Of a stretch of DNA of 64,000 nt, positions 39,360-46,780 are shown piece by piece; position 1 is the first letter of the stretch, and each line of letters opens with the position of its first letter. Origin of the DNA: Novosphingobium sediminicola (GTDB lineage: Bacteria; Pseudomonadota; Alphaproteobacteria; Sphingomonadales; Sphingomonadaceae); NCBI RefSeq assembly GCF_014196525.1, contig NZ_JACIDX010000001.1, forward strand, positions 487,609-551,608, written 5' to 3'. The position numbers were made by a program, and so were the translations under genes. Below the pieces are notes generated by a model that had not been told where the DNA came from, ran no database searches, and saw only the letters and a list, made by a program, of their open reading frames with translations.

Positions 39360-40130
39360 ATGATTATTGCCTGTCCTGCTTGCGCGACACGCTATGCCGT
39401 CCCCGACAGCGCCATCGGGGTCGATGGCCGCACCGTGCGCTGCGCCACCTGCCGCCATAGCTGGTTTCAGGAAGGGCCGGTGATTGAGGTGCCCGCAGCA
39501 CCGGCTCCGCCCCCCCAACCTCCTGTGCAGCAGCCCCCGGTCGAGCAGGTCCCGCCGCCCGCTCCGGTTGCCGCTCCGCCCCCGCCCGCACCTCCGGTTA
39601 TGGTCGCCCCCCCTCCCGCCCCGGCGGTCGAGCAGGCGCCGCCGCCGATAGCGGATAATTTCGCCGCCAGCCCTTCCAGCTTTGCCCATGAACCGCCCTT
39701 CCGCCCACGCCGCAATCCGGCGCGTATGTGGACGATGCTGGCCGTCGGCTTTGCCTTGATGGCCAGCGGCGCAATGGCGGCGGTCTATCAGTTCGGCCTG
39801 CCCGCGTGGCTGCCCCTGCCCCAGACCGGGCATAGCGAGCCGGACCTGAAGCTGACCTTTCCGGCCGCGCGTCAGGAACGCCGGCCGCTCAACAATCAAA
39901 ACGATTATTTCAACATTTCCGGCACGATCACCAATATCGGCCAGAACCGCCGCAGCGTGCCCAGTCTGGTGATCGTGCTGCGCGATGCGCGCAACCGTGC
40001 GGTCTATACGGTCGAGGCCGCGCCGCCCAAGCCCGTGCTGAACCCCGGCGAGAACCTGACCATCAACACTGCGATCGTTGACGCGCCCAAAGCGGCGGTT
40101 TCGGCCGAGGTGAAATGGAAGGTGAATTGA
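39360..40130 (+). CDS. MJ0042-type zinc-ribbon protein with DUF3426-like C-terminus
   Basis: 256 residues. The first 37 residues form the zinc ribbon: CPACATRY...VRCATCRHSW. A long proline-rich linker (PPPAPVAAPPPPAPPV) follows, then one transmembrane helix (MWTMLAVGFALMASGAMAAVY, near residue 125), and a periplasmic beta-sandwich (ISGTITNIGQNRRSVPSLVIVLRD). Its position beside ftsE is common in alphaproteobacteria; function unknown. The start lacks a clear ribosome-binding site. The 210-bp divergent gap upstream contains no repeat. Confidence 0.85.
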   Translation: MIIACPACATRYAVPDSAIGVDGRTVRCATCRHSWFQEGPVIEVPAAPAPPPQPPVQQPPVEQVPPPAPVAAPPPPAPPVMVAPPPAPAVEQAPPPIADNFAASPSSFAHEPPFRPRRNPARMWTMLAVGFALMASGAMAAVYQFGLPAWLPLPQTGHSEPDLKLTFPAARQERRPLNNQNDYFNISGTITNIGQNRRSVPSLVIVLRDARNRAVYTVEAAPPKPVLNPGENLTINTAIVDAPKAAVSAEVKWKVN

Positions 40131-40242
40131 AACAAATTTTCCACAGGTTCGATTCAACGCTTGGCAAGGTCGAAGTCCTCTGTTAGGGGCGCCCTCCTAC
40201 CCCACTGATAGGCCAGAGCTTCTGGCAAATCAGACACTGATT

Positions 40243-40329
40243 GCGGTCGTGGCGGAATTGGTAGACGCGCAACGTTGAGGTCGTTGTGGGTGAAAACCCG
40301 TGGAAGTTCGAGTCTTCTCGACCGCACCA
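40243..40329 (+). tRNA. tRNA-Leu (anticodon GAG)
   Basis: 87 nt with CCA encoded. Acceptor stem GCGGTCG/CGACCGC, anticodon stem-loop CAACG-TTGAGGT-CGTTG giving anticodon GAG (reads CUC and CUU), a long variable arm (GTGGGTGAAAACCCG region), and T-arm GTTCGAGTC. All features fit a class II leucine tRNA. Confidence 0.95.
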
Positions 40330-40338
40330 GAACAAACG

Positions 40339-40363
40339 AGGCAGGGGCAACCCTGCCTTTTTT
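40339..40363 (+). terminator. Terminator of tRNA-Leu
   Basis: AGGCAGGG-GCAA-CCCTGCCT with a run of six thymines, ten bases after the tRNA 3' end. Confidence 0.9.
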
Positions 40364-40407
40364 GTTGCCCGCTTTCCGCGTGGATGCTTGCCTTGAATCC
40401 GCGCCCA

Positions 40408-40435
40408 ATATACGAAGCATATACGATTCGTATAT
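40408..40435. promoter_or_regulatory. Probable operator of the parD-like-map operon
   Basis: ATATACGAA (40408-40416) and TTCGTATAT (40427-40435) are perfect inverted arms; a third half-site ATACGA (40421-40426) lies between them. Thirteen bases before the ATG, it overlaps the region where the promoter must be, as in autoregulated antitoxin genes of ribbon-helix-helix type. Confidence 0.6.
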
Positions 40436-40447
40436 TCAGGAGCCACT

Positions 40448-40654
40448 ATGGGCATCGTCAACATCGAGGATGAGCTGCACGAGCAATTGCGCAAGGCCAG
40501 CAAGGTCTCCTGCCGCTCGATCAACGCGCAGGCCGCCTTCTGGATCCGGGCGGGCATGTTGTGCGAGATGAACCCGCATATGAGCTTTCAGGACATCGTG
40601 GCGCGTGAACTGCGCGAGGCGGGGGTCGATCCAGCCTTGGTTGGCACGCGATGA
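40448..40654 (+). CDS. ParD-like protein (type II antitoxin-like)
   Basis: 68 residues, starting at ATG with AGGAG upstream. GIVNIEDELHEQLRKASKVSCRSINAQAAFWIRAGM and MSFQDIVARELREAG match the ParD_like family, small proteins with ribbon-helix-helix character. No ParE-type toxin follows; the gene overlaps map by four bases (ATGA). Autoregulation through the inverted repeat upstream is likely. What it does with methionine aminopeptidase is unknown. Confidence 0.75.
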   Translation: MGIVNIEDELHEQLRKASKVSCRSINAQAAFWIRAGMLCEMNPHMSFQDIVARELREAGVDPALVGTR

Positions 40655-41421
40655 TTAAAACCGCCGATGAAATCGAGGTGATGGCCCGCGCCGGTCGCCT
40701 GCTGGCCGATGTGTTTGCCTATCTCGACACGCTGCCTCTCGCAGGCGCGACAACGATGGAGATCAACGACAGGGTCGAGGCCTATATCACCGGCCCCCTG
40801 CAAAGCCGCCCGGCCAGCAAGGGGCAGTATAATTACCCCTATGTGCTGAACTGTTCGCGCAACCATGTGGTGTGCCACGGCATGCCTTCGGAAGGCGATG
40901 TTCTGGCCGATGGCGATATCGTCAATTTCGACATCACGCTGGAAAAGGACGGGTTTATCGCCGATTCGTCCAAGACCTATATGATCGGCAATGTGGCGCC
41001 CCATGCCCGGCGGCTGGTCAAAACCACCTATGAGGCGATGTGGCAGGGCATTCGCAGCGTGCGCCCCGGCGCGCGGCTGGGCGATATCGGCCATGCGATC
41101 GAGCGCCATGCCAAAAAGGCGGGCTATTCGATCGTGCGCGACTATTGCGGCCATGGCATCGGGCGCGAAATGCATGAGGACCCGCAAGTGCTGCATTTTG
41201 GCCGCCCCGGCACAGGCCTCACCCTGCGCGAGGGGATGGTATTCACCATCGAGCCAATGCTGAACGAGGGCCGCGCTAGAGTGGAAACGCTCGACGACGG
41301 GTGGAGCGTGGTGACGGCCGATGGCAAATTGTCGGCGCAATTTGAACATACCGTGGCGGTCACGGCGCAGGGCGTGCGCGTGCTGACCCTGCGGCCTGAG
41401 GAAAAGGCGGCGCGCCGTTAA
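40651..41421 (+). CDS. map: Methionine aminopeptidase, type I
   Basis: 256 residues. Metal ligands are seen in NFDITLEKDGFIADSSKTY (two aspartates), GHGIGREMHEDP (His), FTIEPML (Glu) and FEHTVAVT (Glu). It removes N-terminal methionine from nascent proteins. Its coupling to a ParD-like gene suggests an extra or specialised map copy; the main housekeeping copy may be elsewhere. Confidence 0.94.
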   Translation: MIKTADEIEVMARAGRLLADVFAYLDTLPLAGATTMEINDRVEAYITGPLQSRPASKGQYNYPYVLNCSRNHVVCHGMPSEGDVLADGDIVNFDITLEKDGFIADSSKTYMIGNVAPHARRLVKTTYEAMWQGIRSVRPGARLGDIGHAIERHAKKAGYSIVRDYCGHGIGREMHEDPQVLHFGRPGTGLTLREGMVFTIEPMLNEGRARVETLDDGWSVVTADGKLSAQFEHTVAVTAQGVRVLTLRPEEKAARR

Positions 41422-41431
41422 CCGGCGCGCC
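41409..41431. terminator. Hairpin spanning the map stop codon
   Basis: GGCGCGCCG-TTAAC-CGGCGCGCC, a perfect 9-bp stem whose loop contains the map TAA. It lies between convergent genes and could terminate both, though no thymine run follows. Confidence 0.5.
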
Positions 41432-41439
41432 CATCCCCT

Positions 41440-42666
41440 TTAGAGCAATTCCTTCAAAGGCACGCCGCTGTCGGCCAATGCGGCCAGATCAGGCGTCGCC
41501 CCCGCCTCGACCAGCTTGCGGCCCTGAACGTAATCCTTGACGCTGTTGACGCAATCAAGCGCGATCACGCGACCACCTTTGAGGTAAACCACGCTGAACG
41601 AACGCGCCGTCACATCGCCGCGCAGCACCGTCTGGTCATAGCCCACCGACAGGCCCGCCGTTTGCAGGCGCAGGTCATACTGGTTCGACCAGAACCACGG
41701 GAAAGCGTGATAGGGCTTGTCCTCGCCCAGAATATGTTTGGCCACGCAACTGGCCTGATCGTTGGCATTCTGGACCGATTCGACGCGCATCACCACGCCT
41801 TCGGCAAAATCGCAAGCAAAGGCCGCGCAATCGCCCACCGCATAGACATCGGGCAGCGAGGTGCGGCAGAATTCATCCACGTCCACCCCATTGGCCCCGG
41901 CCGCCCCGGCCAGAATCAGCGGACCGACCGCCGGCACGATGCCGATACCGACAATCACCACATCGGCGGGGACAACCTCGCCATCGGACAATTCCACGCC
42001 CGTCACCTTGTCCGTGCCCACCAGCCGCTCGACGCCGCTGATCCCGGTGCGCAGATCGACGCCATGGGCGCGATGTTCGGCCTCATAGAAAGCGGACAGT
42101 TCCGGCCCCGCCACCCGCGCCAGCACGCGCGGCGCCAGTTCGAGCAGGGTGACATGACGGCCCATTTTGGACAGCACCGCGGCTGCCTCAAGCCCGATAT
42201 AGCCGCCGCCGATGACGACGAAATTCTTCGCCCCTGCATCAACCTCGGCCATCAGCGCATCGGCATCGGCCCGCGTGCGCACGCCATAAACGCCCGCCAG
42301 ATCCGCACCTTCGCACGACAGACGCCGCGCATCGCCGCCCGCCGCCCAGACCAGACGGCCATATTCAATGGTCTCGCCATCGGCCAAAGTCACCTGATGC
42401 GCGGCGCCATCAACGCTGGCAACCTCGCGCCCCAACAGCAATTCGACCTGCTTTTCCTCCCAGAACGCAGCCGGGCGGATATAGAGGCGGTCAAAGGTCT
42501 TTTCCCGCGCGAAATATTCCTTGGACAAAGGCGGGCGTTCATAGGGCGGCTCAACCTCGCGCCCCACAATCGCCACAGAGCCGGTAAAGCCCCCCTGACG
42601 CAGCGCAATCGCGCATTGAGCCCCGGCGTGTCCCCCGCCCACGATCAGAATGTCTTTTTTATCCAT
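41440..42666 (-). CDS. FAD-dependent ferredoxin/rubredoxin reductase-type oxidoreductase
   Basis: 408 residues. FAD-binding [10 protein letters not shown] at residues 10-19, [12 protein letters not shown] typical of ferredoxin reductases of P450 and dioxygenase systems, NAD-binding [16 protein letters not shown] near 150, and the second FAD motif [15 protein letters not shown] reductase C-terminal domain completes it. It passes electrons from NADH to a [2Fe-2S] ferredoxin. No ferredoxin or oxygenase gene is adjacent; the P450 at 4177 is a possible terminal partner. Confidence 0.9.
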   Translation of the reverse strand: MDKKDILIVGGGHAGAQCAIALRQGGFTGSVAIVGREVEPPYERPPLSKEYFAREKTFDRLYIRPAAFWEEKQVELLLGREVASVDGAAHQVTLADGETIEYGRLVWAAGGDARRLSCEGADLAGVYGVRTRADADALMAEVDAGAKNFVVIGGGYIGLEAAAVLSKMGRHVTLLELAPRVLARVAGPELSAFYEAEHRAHGVDLRTGISGVERLVGTDKVTGVELSDGEVVPADVVIVGIGIVPAVGPLILAGAAGANGVDVDEFCRTSLPDVYAVGDCAAFACDFAEGVVMRVESVQNANDQASCVAKHILGEDKPYHAFPWFWSNQYDLRLQTAGLSVGYDQTVLRGDVTARSFSVVYLKGGRVIALDCVNSVKDYVQGRKLVEAGATPDLAALADSGVPLKELL

Positions 42667-42732
42667 GGAACGTGTGGTTTGACGAAAAGCGCGCCAAGGT
42701 CAATCTTTGGCGTGATCGGAAATGCAGTCTGC

Positions 42733-44109
42733 CTATTCAATTACGGCCATTTCCTCGGCCATGATGCGCAGCGCGCGCGGGGATGTCTGCGCCGCGTTGA
42801 AGCGCAGATAGGCCCCCGCGCTCTGGCTGGGGCTGAACACATTGCCCGGCGCCAGCACCACCCCGCGCGCCCGACAGGCCTGCGCCAGCCTCGCGCTGTC
42901 CTGCCCCGGCGGCAGGGCGCACCACAGGTTGAAGCCCCCCACCGGATCGCCCCAGACCCGCAGGCCCATCGCGCCCAATTGCCCCGCCAGATCCGCCCGC
43001 GCGCCTGCAAGCCTGCGGCGCAAACCATCGATATGCTTGCGATATTGGCCGCCCACCAGCACATGCGCGATGGCAGCCGCCGAGAGCGGACTGGGCCCGC
43101 CAAAGCCGGTGGCCACCTGAAGATCGCACAGCGCGTCGATCCATTCCGCCCGCGCCATAATATAGCCGCAGCGCAGCGAAGCCGAGAGCGTTTTGGAAAA
43201 GCTGCCGATGCGAATCACGCTCTGCAACCCGTCCAGCACCGCCATGCGCGGCGCCTGCTGAACGAAATCGGCGAAGATATCGTCCTCGACAATCACCATG
43301 CCATGCGCGGCGGCGATGGCGGGCAGGCGGTGCGCAATCTGGGGCGAAAAGCCCGCCCCGGTGGGATTATGCGGCGCCGAATTGGTCAGATAGAGCCGGG
43401 GCCTTTCGCGCGCGACAATCGCCTCGAACTGCGCCGGATCGGGACCATGCGGGCCATAGGGCACGCTGACCACGCGGGCGCTGTGCGCGGCCAGCAGGGC
43501 TTGAAAATTAAAATAGCACGGATCATCGAGCAACACCGCATCGCCGGGACGCAGCATCAGGCGGCAGATCAGGTCGATCGCCTGCGTCCCCGATCCCGTC
43601 AGCAACACCTGATCGGGATGCACCGCCAGCCCCTCGCCCGCCATGGCCAGCGCCAGTTGGCGGCGCAGGCTGGGTTCGCCCCGCGTCGAGCCGTAAAGCG
43701 TGAGCAGCACCGGGTCCGCCGCCGCCGCGCGCAAGGCACGGCGCAACGCCTCCTGCGGCATCCAGTCGGGGGGCAGCCAGCCACAGCCCGGCTTTTCGGT
43801 TTCCGCATCGGCATCGAGCGACTGGCGCGAGACCCAGAAGGGATCGATCTCGGCCGGCCTCGCGGGGGCATTCTGCGCCGGCCCCTTGGGCGGGGAGGCA
43901 AGGCGGGCGACGAAAAAGCCCGATTTGGGCACCGCCGCGATCACCCCATCAGCCACCATCCGGTCATAGGCCTCGACCACCGTGGCGGGCGAGACATGCA
44001 GCGCGGCCGCGCATTGACGCACCGAGGGCAGCTTGTCCCCCTCGCCCAGCAGGCCCGAGGCGATGCGGCCACGGATGGTTTCGATCACCATATTGATGCG
44101 GGTGGTCAT
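42733..44109 (-). CDS. MocR/PdxR-type transcriptional regulator (GntR HTH plus aminotransferase domain)
   Basis: 458 residues. N-terminal winged helix (IRGRIASGLLGEGDKLPSVRQCAAAL, then SPATVVEAYDRMVADGVI, residues 10-60) and a C-terminal fold-type I aminotransferase domain with NSAPHNPTGAGFSP and the PLP lysine in GSFSKTLSASLRCGY. Divergent from an EamA exporter, its probable target; inverted repeats lie in the 103-bp shared region. Confidence 0.92.
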   Translation of the reverse strand: MTTRINMVIETIRGRIASGLLGEGDKLPSVRQCAAALHVSPATVVEAYDRMVADGVIAAVPKSGFFVARLASPPKGPAQNAPARPAEIDPFWVSRQSLDADAETEKPGCGWLPPDWMPQEALRRALRAAAADPVLLTLYGSTRGEPSLRRQLALAMAGEGLAVHPDQVLLTGSGTQAIDLICRLMLRPGDAVLLDDPCYFNFQALLAAHSARVVSVPYGPHGPDPAQFEAIVARERPRLYLTNSAPHNPTGAGFSPQIAHRLPAIAAAHGMVIVEDDIFADFVQQAPRMAVLDGLQSVIRIGSFSKTLSASLRCGYIMARAEWIDALCDLQVATGFGGPSPLSAAAIAHVLVGGQYRKHIDGLRRRLAGARADLAGQLGAMGLRVWGDPVGGFNLWCALPPGQDSARLAQACRARGVVLAPGNVFSPSQSAGAYLRFNAAQTSPRALRIMAEEMAVIE

Positions 44110-44130
44110 GTGTATTGCTCTTTACATCGA

Positions 44131-44161
44131 TACAGATGGTGTAATCTGTACCATACTGTAT
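44131..44161. promoter_or_regulatory. Probable MocR operator
   Basis: TACAGAT-GGTGTA-ATCTGTA (44131-44150) is a perfect inverted repeat; a second small palindrome ATACTGTAT (44153-44161) follows and repeats the same half-site. Both lie between the divergent start codons. Confidence 0.55.
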
Positions 44162-44212
44162 CTGGGCGCAAGCCCGGCGCATCGCCTATCAGGTGGCCTC
44201 AAGGAGGCCATC

Positions 44213-45073
44213 ATGCAGGATATCAGAAAAGGTTGGATCAACGGAATGATCGGCGTCGCGCTGTTCAGCGGGTCAATGCCCGCCACGCGCGCAGCGGTGG
44301 TCGGGTTCACCCCGCTGTTCCTGACTGCGGCGCGGGCGATCATTGCGGGCGGCCTTGGCGCGTTGATGCTGGTGGCCATGCGCGAAAGCCTGCCGCGCGG
44401 GCGGCAATGGCTCTCGCTGGCCATGATCGCGGGCGGCGTGGTGGTCGGCTTTCCGCTGCTGACGGCCATTGCGCTGCAGGAAATTTCGGCGGCGCGCTCG
44501 CTGGTCTTTGTCGGGCTGCTGCCGCTCTCCACCGCCCTGTTCGGCGTGCTGCGCGGGGGCGAGCGACCGGGCGCGATCTTCTGGCTCTTTGCGCTGCTGG
44601 GCGCGGGATGCGTGGCGGGTTATGCCCTGTCGCACAATGCCGCCGCCTCGCCGGTGGGCGATGCGCTGATGGTGGTGGCCGTGGTGGTCTGCGGGCTGGG
44701 CTATGCTGAGGGCGCCGTGCTGACGCGGCAGATGGGCGGATGGCAAGTGATCTGCTGGGCGCTCGTGATCTGTACGCCCCTTGCCGCTGTGCTGGCCGCG
44801 CTCACATGGCCTCAAAGCATGGCCTCCATCGGCACGCCAAGCTGGGTCGGGCTGTTCTACGTCTCGGTCTGCACCATGCTGCTCGGCTTCATCTTCTGGT
44901 ATCGCGGGCTGGCGCTGGGCGGCATCGCGCGCGTCGGGCAATTGCAATTGCTTCAGCCGTTCCTCGGGCTGGGGCTGGCGGCGGTGTTCCTGCATGAGGC
45001 GATTGCGCCGGCGATGCTGGTGGCCGTGGGGGCTGTGGTGGGGTGTGTTGCGGGGGCGCGGCGATTTGCTTGA
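44213..45073 (+). CDS. EamA/DMT-family transporter
   Basis: 286 residues with ten predicted membrane helices in two EamA repeats; the second repeat ends GLGLAAVFLHEAIAPAMLVAVGAVVGCVAG. The ATG at 44213 follows AAGGAGG. An amino-acid or metabolite exporter is likely given regulation by a MocR protein. A repeat element starts 14 bases after the stop. Confidence 0.88.
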   Translation: MQDIRKGWINGMIGVALFSGSMPATRAAVVGFTPLFLTAARAIIAGGLGALMLVAMRESLPRGRQWLSLAMIAGGVVVGFPLLTAIALQEISAARSLVFVGLLPLSTALFGVLRGGERPGAIFWLFALLGAGCVAGYALSHNAAASPVGDALMVVAVVVCGLGYAEGAVLTRQMGGWQVICWALVICTPLAAVLAALTWPQSMASIGTPSWVGLFYVSVCTMLLGFIFWYRGLALGGIARVGQLQLLQPFLGLGLAAVFLHEAIAPAMLVAVGAVVGCVAGARRFA

Positions 45074-45087
45074 GGGGGCGGGATTTA

Positions 45088-45322
45088 TGCCTCCGGCGGG
45101 CAAAGGGACTCGTCCCTTTGCAATCCCGTTAATGGGGTAGCCGGAGGTCGGCAGCGTATCGATTAAGACAATGGATAAAGCCTGCGGCGCTGCGGCCTCA
45201 CGCTAAAAGCGCCGCAGGCTTTAAAATTCAAACCCGCGTCCGACACAAAAGGCCGCCCCCATAGCGCAACGCCGACAATATCGGGATTGTTAAGGGTCCC
45301 CGCCCTTAACCCGCCGGAGGCA
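45088..45322. repeat. Modular palindromic repeat, copy 5
   Basis: TGCCTCCGGCGG, end hairpin GCAAAGGGA-CTCG-TCCCTTTGC (45100-45121). Central arms 45177-45190 and 45209-45222. Right end hairpin GTTAAGGG-TCCCCG-CCCTTAAC (45289-45310) and CCGCCGGAGGCA. The right interior (CGTCCGACAC to GCCGACAAT) is of the kind that carries the GCGAGGG end in copies 2, 6 and 8, yet here it carries the other end type. Between convergent genes. Confidence 0.85.
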
Positions 45323-45347
45323 AAACCTCCAAACCCCGACAAAACCC

Positions 45348-45890
45348 CTAAATCCCACTCCCCTTCCACGACCGCCGCTCCTCGGCGGCGCGCAACACCT
45401 CATAGGCCAGTTGCAGCTTGCGGAAGGCTTTGGCGGCTTCTTCGTCATTGGGGCGCACGTCGGGGTGGACCTCTTTGGCCTTGGTCCGCCATGCTTTCTT
45501 GATCGCGTCGAAATCGGCGTCGCTTTCCAGCTCCAGCACTTCGAGCGCGCGCATTTCATCGCGGCTGCGGGTGCCGTCGCCCGATCCGGTCCATCCATAG
45601 TAGGATGATTCGCGATAGCCCGCGCTGGTTTGCTGTTCCGCCTTTTCGCGCGACTCGGCCTCTTCCTTGTCGAGGCCCGCGAAATAGTCCCATCCTGAAT
45701 TGTATTCGGCGGCGTGAGTCTGGCAAAAATACCAGCGATCCGGGCTGTTGGGTGATTTCGGCGCGGGGCAATTGCCCGGTTCGCTGCATCCGGCGCGGTC
45801 GCACAGGCGCACATGCGCCGCCTCGCGGCCACTTTCATAGCCACGCCAGCGCGGGAATCCCCAATCCGATGATCGACCTGCACGAGCCAT
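45348..45890 (-). CDS. J-domain protein with N-terminal Cys/His cluster
   Basis: 180 residues. The C-terminal ~65 residues are a J-domain with the HPD motif (KEVHPDVRP) between helices II and III. The N-terminal part has a possible zinc site, C-x4-C-x5-C-x14-C-x2-H (within CDRAGCSEPGNCPAPK and WYFCQTHAAEYN). It would stimulate an Hsp70 ATPase; the client is unknown. Convergent with the EamA gene. Confidence 0.85.
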   Translation of the reverse strand: MARAGRSSDWGFPRWRGYESGREAAHVRLCDRAGCSEPGNCPAPKSPNSPDRWYFCQTHAAEYNSGWDYFAGLDKEEAESREKAEQQTSAGYRESSYYGWTGSGDGTRSRDEMRALEVLELESDADFDAIKKAWRTKAKEVHPDVRPNDEEAAKAFRKLQLAYEVLRAAEERRSWKGSGI

Positions 45891-45992
45891 CCGCGCTTAC
45901 TGACAAAACCGCGCCTTCTACGCAAGTGTCCGCAGAGGCTGCTTGCTATGTCGCATTGCAATCGCAGGCTTTTTCGCTTAAGCGCCGCCCCC

Positions 45993-46106
45993 ATGAGCCG
46001 CCAACTTGCCCTTGCCAGCATGATTGCCATTGCCGCGAGCGCCGCCTGTGCGCTGATGGCGCCCGGTATGGCCATGGCGCGCTACGCCACTATCATCCTG
46101 CGCTGA
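45993..46106 (+). CDS. Possible 37-residue hydrophobic peptide
   Basis: An ATG-started frame of 37 codons with a hydrophobic Ala/Met-rich core (LALASMIAIAASAACALMAP) like a small exported or membrane peptide. No convincing ribosome-binding site precedes it, and it ends one base before the pal terminator. It may be spurious. Confidence 0.3.
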   Translation: MSRQLALASMIAIAASAACALMAPGMAMARYATIILR

Positions 46107-46112
46107 AAACAA

Positions 46113-46145
46113 AACCCCGCCACCGGATCGCTCCGGCGCGGGGTT
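46113..46145 (-). terminator. Terminator of the tol-pal operon
   Basis: AACCCCGC (46113-46120) pairs with GCGGGGTT (46138-46145); an inner CCGG-ATCGCT-CCGG extends the hairpin. On the minus strand the stem is followed by TTGTTTTC, consistent with termination after pal. Confidence 0.75.
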
Positions 46146-46168
46146 CTGCATCGCTTGTGACCGGTTGA

Positions 46169-46711
46169 TCAGTCGATCGTGACGGTCACAGCACGGCGAT
46201 TCTTCGCCCATGCTTCCTCGGTCGAAGCGGTGTCGACCGGACGTTCCTTGCCATAGCTGACCGTGGTCAGGCGCGAGGCGTCGACGCCCAGGCTGACCAG
46301 GAATGCCTTGGCCGAATTGGCGCGGCGTTCGCCAAGGGCGAGGTTGTAATCGCGGGTGCCGCGTTCGTCGGCATGGCCTTCGATGGTGGCCTTCTTGCCC
46401 GGATACTTCAGCAGCCAGCCCGCCTGAACGCGCAGGATATCGGCCGAGATCTGGTCGATGTCATACTTGTCCAGCGCAAAGTGGATGGTGTCGCGGCCAT
46501 TGACCGAGGCCAGGAAGTCGGCCTGCGAGCCCGGCGCCGGGCCAACCGGCACGACAGGGGCGGGAGCGGGCATGGTGTTGGTGACCGGCGGGCCGGGTTC
46601 GGGCGGCAACTGCTTGGGCGGCTTGGGCGCGCAGGCCGAAAGGGCCAACGCGCTCACGCTGACGAGCACACCGGCGCTCAGCAGGCGAGTATTGAGCATG
46701 GAGGGCATCAT
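46169..46711 (-). CDS. pal: Peptidoglycan-associated lipoprotein Pal
   Basis: 180 residues. Lipobox LSAC places the lipidated cysteine near residue 27. A proline-rich linker follows, then an OmpA-like domain with FALDKYDIDQ, IEGHADERGTRDYNLALGERRA and SYGKERPV. It anchors the outer membrane to peptidoglycan and interacts with TolB. The ATG at 46711 has GGAGAAG upstream. Last gene of the operon; ybgF/cpoB does not follow. Confidence 0.97.
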   Translation of the reverse strand: MMPSMLNTRLLSAGVLVSVSALALSACAPKPPKQLPPEPGPPVTNTMPAPAPVVPVGPAPGSQADFLASVNGRDTIHFALDKYDIDQISADILRVQAGWLLKYPGKKATIEGHADERGTRDYNLALGERRANSAKAFLVSLGVDASRLTTVSYGKERPVDTASTEEAWAKNRRAVTVTID

Positions 46712-46780
46712 GTCTTCTCCTTGACTACAGGGGTAGTGAGTACAGGGACGGTGACTGGAGGGATAGGCAAACCGCGCCCG

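Noticed and set aside
40448..41421. Classical ParDE toxin-antitoxin module
   Set aside because: The downstream gene is a complete methionine aminopeptidase, not a RelE/ParE toxin.
41662..44709. Very long plus-strand open frame opposite the reductase and mocR genes
   Set aside because: It is antisense to two well-supported genes, has biased Arg/His/Gln composition typical of a shadow frame, and shows no family motifs.
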